Origin: CALXOD01 sp964402715
Lineage (GTDB): Bacteria > Verrucomicrobiota > Lentisphaeria > Victivallales > Victivallaceae
DNA length: 64,000 nucleotides
Assembly (NCBI GenBank): GCA_964402715.1
Contig: CAYODJ010000006.1
Span: 22,736 to 86,735, forward strand
Direction: 5' to 3'
Shown here: piece after piece, positions 61,951 to 64,000 of the stretch
Layout of the letters: every line of letters starts with the position of its first letter
How positions within the stretch are numbered: the first letter of the stretch is position 1
Made by a program: the position numbers and the translations under genes
Notes under the pieces: model-generated
What the model saw: only the letters and a program-made list of their open reading frames with translations
Database searches by the model: none
What the model was told of the DNA's origin: nothing

Positions 61951-63375
61951 CTATGTGGTGTTCTTGCCGTCATCCCATTCGAGCAGCAGATGGTGATCTG
62001 CGTAGGTTTTTATCCCTGCATTCTTCTTTCTCATGATCCAGCATTCATTGGCATCGGGATGTGCGCCATGGTGTTTTTTCTCCGGCACGTTATGATGGAG
62101 ATAAAAGTAGGAAGCTCCCCGTGTGCGCTCCGAGACATCTACCAGAAAAATTTTCTTGCCTTGTCTCTCTCGTACCGCCACGTGTTCAAAAAATTTTCGA
62201 AGAGATTGCGTGCGGTTTTGGTGCACGGCGGTGCTCAAGTCGACGGCGACCAATCCAATCAATGTGAAAAGCAGCAGCAATACGCCGATGTGCGTGGGCA
62301 TATATTTTCGGACGCGCATTTTTATGCGCTCGGGCAGGTGGAACAAAAACCAGGCGACCAGCAGTGAAGATGGTGCGCACAGTGGCAGCAGGTAAACAAT
62401 CCTCTTGTTGGAGGCGCAGCACAGCAACGCAAAAGGCACGGAAATGGCCAGAACGATATGTAGAAGCGCTTGTGTCCGATTGATCCGTATATGACGCAAT
62501 GCCGATATGAAAGCACAAAATAGAAACAGCAGCCAAGGTTGGAATAGAGCGGGCATTTTCGCGAAGTAGTAGAAGAATGACTCCGCATGGTCTTGCTGAC
62601 TGCCATTAAAACGCCCGAAATTGTTGGTCACAAGCGCGGAATGAAACATCTCATAGCCGCCATTGTTCCACAGAAGAGCGTACCAGAGTCCGACAATACA
62701 GAGAGCCAGAATCCCGCCGCAGGCGGCGGCAGCATATTGTGTCCAGCTGCAGCTGCGGGTGCGGATGTCGTCGGCCACGAGCGCTGCACCGATCACAGCG
62801 CCTGGCAGCAGTATGCCTATCAATCCTTTGGTATATGAGGCGCAGGCGAGACTGAACACAAACAGCAGCCAGAAAGATATCCGCCTGGCTAGACAATGAC
62901 CGTGTATGGCCGCGTAAAATGAAAAGACTGCGAGTTCCATGAAAAACGTCAGGAGCATGTCGACGCGACAGGTGCGGCTTTCGAAAAAGAACTGCGTGCT
63001 GGATATGAGAATGATTCCAGAAAGCAGAGATTCACCCACGGAAAGCCCGAGCATTCTGGCAAACGAGAATGTCAGCAGCACCGTCGCTAACGCCGCGAGG
63101 CACGATGGGAATTTTGCCGCAAAGTCATTGACTCCGAAAATGCCGTAGCTTCCGGCAATCAACCAGTAGCAGAGGGGCGGATACTCCAAAAACGGTTCTC
63201 CGTTCAGGCGAGGAAGTAAAAAGTTTTGTTCGTAGAACATTTCAGCGGCGATTCCCGCTACTCTTGTTTCGTCCCCGGATTCCAGTTCTCGTATGAATAG
63301 ACCGGGAGAAAGAGTCGCGAAAGCGATTATCGCCAATATTCCTGCAGCTTTCCAGATTGTCTTTCTGTTATTCAA
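61951..63375 (-). CDS. GT39/ArnT-like membrane glycosyltransferase
   Basis: A 474-residue inner-membrane GT-C glycosyltransferase of the dolichyl-phosphate-mannose/ArnT type, using a lipid-linked sugar donor. ELESGDETRVAGIAAEMFYE after the first membrane helix is the hallmark periplasmic DE motif, PRLNGEPFLEYPPLCYWLIA follows, and about ten to eleven hydrophobic segments are readable. The C-terminal periplasmic domain is short. ArnT proper transfers aminoarabinose to lipid A; the acceptor here is unknown, and protein mannosyltransferase is an alternative. Only a TTG start (63375) fits the family N-terminus. A strong promoter lies 170 bases upstream. Confidence 0.85.
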   Translation of the reverse strand: MNNRKTIWKAAGILAIIAFATLSPGLFIRELESGDETRVAGIAAEMFYEQNFLLPRLNGEPFLEYPPLCYWLIAGSYGIFGVNDFAAKFPSCLAALATVLLTFSFARMLGLSVGESLLSGIILISSTQFFFESRTCRVDMLLTFFMELAVFSFYAAIHGHCLARRISFWLLFVFSLACASYTKGLIGILLPGAVIGAALVADDIRTRSCSWTQYAAAACGGILALCIVGLWYALLWNNGGYEMFHSALVTNNFGRFNGSQQDHAESFFYYFAKMPALFQPWLLFLFCAFISALRHIRINRTQALLHIVLAISVPFALLCCASNKRIVYLLPLCAPSSLLVAWFLFHLPERIKMRVRKYMPTHIGVLLLLFTLIGLVAVDLSTAVHQNRTQSLRKFFEHVAVRERQGKKIFLVDVSERTRGASYFYLHHNVPEKKHHGAHPDANECWIMRKKNAGIKTYADHHLLLEWDDGKNTT

Positions 63376-63542
63376 AATGCCTGTGTCCCCGACACCCTGA
63401 GGAATAGTGTCGTTTTGCAGAATATTCGCCTGGGGATGAATCAGTTTTTTCAGCCACGCGTTGTATCGTGACGCACGGCGCGGTTCATTCGGCGTCGCAG
63501 CCGATCAGCGTGTCAAATGAGCCGTACAAAATATGATCAAAT

Positions 63543-63571
63543 ACCATATACTGGTTATGCCGTGTCGTCAA
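63543..63571 (-). promoter_or_regulatory. Sigma-70-like promoter for the GT39-like gene
   Basis: On the minus strand TTGACG (63566-63571) and TATGGT (63543-63548) are 17 bases apart. The leader to the TTG start at 63375 would be about 160 bases. Confidence 0.5.
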
Positions 63572-64000
63572 GCAATAAGCAGATCCGAGACTGCCGCCTC
63601 TGCATTTGCCGTGAGACCTTGTCGTGTGCGCACCGGATATGTACGACCGTCGGACAAGGGCAGGATTTACGGATGTCGGTCTGGATGCTGGGCAGCGTCG
63701 ATCCTGATCACGGCGACTTTTGAAAATTGCGTATCTGCCGGTCCAGCTTTTACGATCACTGTCGGTCTGTAATCCTGGAATGGAATCTCGTATCGTCATG
63801 CATGGTGCACCCTTTATTTGTGAATACTTTGTCCCATGGCAGCTTCATTATTGTTTTCGGAGGAGATAATTCCGCGCCATCAACGTCGACCTTCTAGGAT
63901 TGAGGTCAAATGATGGAAATTTCATTTGTATCCCTTTCCTGAAGAGGGGTTCTGTCAAAGAAATTCGTTCTTTGGCAATGTTAACTTCCTCTATTTCAAT
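63572..64000. other. Terminal stretch, no gene recognised
   Basis: About 430 bases to the window edge. Short overlapping open frames only; the last 130 bases are AT-rich and may lead into a regulatory region beyond the window. Confidence 0.3.

Noticed and set aside
1..64000. tRNA, rRNA, CRISPR and insertion sequences
   Set aside because: I looked for T-loop signatures, regularly spaced repeats and transposase motifs in the intergenic stretches and saw none; a covariance-model scan would be the proper test.

Overview
The window carries a Gram-negative-type chromosome segment with no rRNA, tRNA, phage, insertion sequence or CRISPR array that I could recognise. The best lineage clue is a 52-codon gene at 40195-40353 (minus strand). 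Its product (MSQHPSLRVGG... KRFER... GLPKTK) matches what I remember of the small basic protein family of Chlamydiae, Verrucomicrobia and Lentisphaerae. An outer-membrane lipid A gene (lpxA), several envelope-associated proteins of no known family and a LacI/MFS pair fit a member of the PVC superphylum. Lentisphaerota or Kiritimatiellota are my guess, inferred from recall of families and not from any search.

Layout. 1-5.9 kb: the end of rsmA overlapping nfo, then ispE and a Gfo/Idh/MocA dehydrogenase on the minus strand, then pyrH-lpxA and a MarC-type membrane protein. 6-11.4 kb: a minus-strand run aspS, secreted hypothetical, lytic transglycosylase, DUF3047 protein, tatA, tatC. 11.8-15.4 kb: rpmA with its own terminator, obgE, a family 2 glycosyltransferase, rplU, purC. 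15.5-20.5 kb: a LacI regulator tail to tail with an MFS transporter, an orphan larE, and a ferritin with clear promoter and terminator. 20.6-26.1 kb (minus): UDP-glucose dehydrogenase and UDP-glucuronate decarboxylase, priA, rpsT. 26.7-33.8 kb: nusA-infB-rbfA-nrnA-truB plus an unknown 497-residue protein. 34.2-43.2 kb (minus): glyS, a UvrA-like ATPase lacking the UvrB-binding insert, a possible decayed gene, the small basic protein gene, a protein with repeated TQTRKTIKLK motifs and a membrane anchor, and a TPR protein. 43.8-59.1 kb (minus): recC-recB-recD with 4-base overlaps, a SWIM/SNF2 helicase, and upstream a 1015-residue protein with an N-terminal DUF192 domain. 60-63.4 kb (minus): a TcdA-like E1 enzyme, ruvC and a membrane glycosyltransferase.

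Most genes are housekeeping: translation (aspS, glyS, rpmA, rplU, rpsT, nusA/infB/rbfA/truB), nucleotide synthesis (pyrH, purC), envelope (ispE, lpxA, Tat, transglycosylase, UDP-sugar enzymes) and DNA repair (nfo, priA, RecBCD, RuvC, UvrA-like). The least expected observation is that the RecD subunit is full length and in frame but has lost nearly every helicase motif, including the Walker A lysine, while RecB keeps its motor and nuclease motifs. Other points worth following are the DUF192 fusion protein, the repeat-motif membrane protein next to the TPR protein, and the unknown protein at the end of the translation operon. Many stretches between genes (0.3-0.9 kb) hold no recognisable gene; several contain good sigma-70-like promoters.
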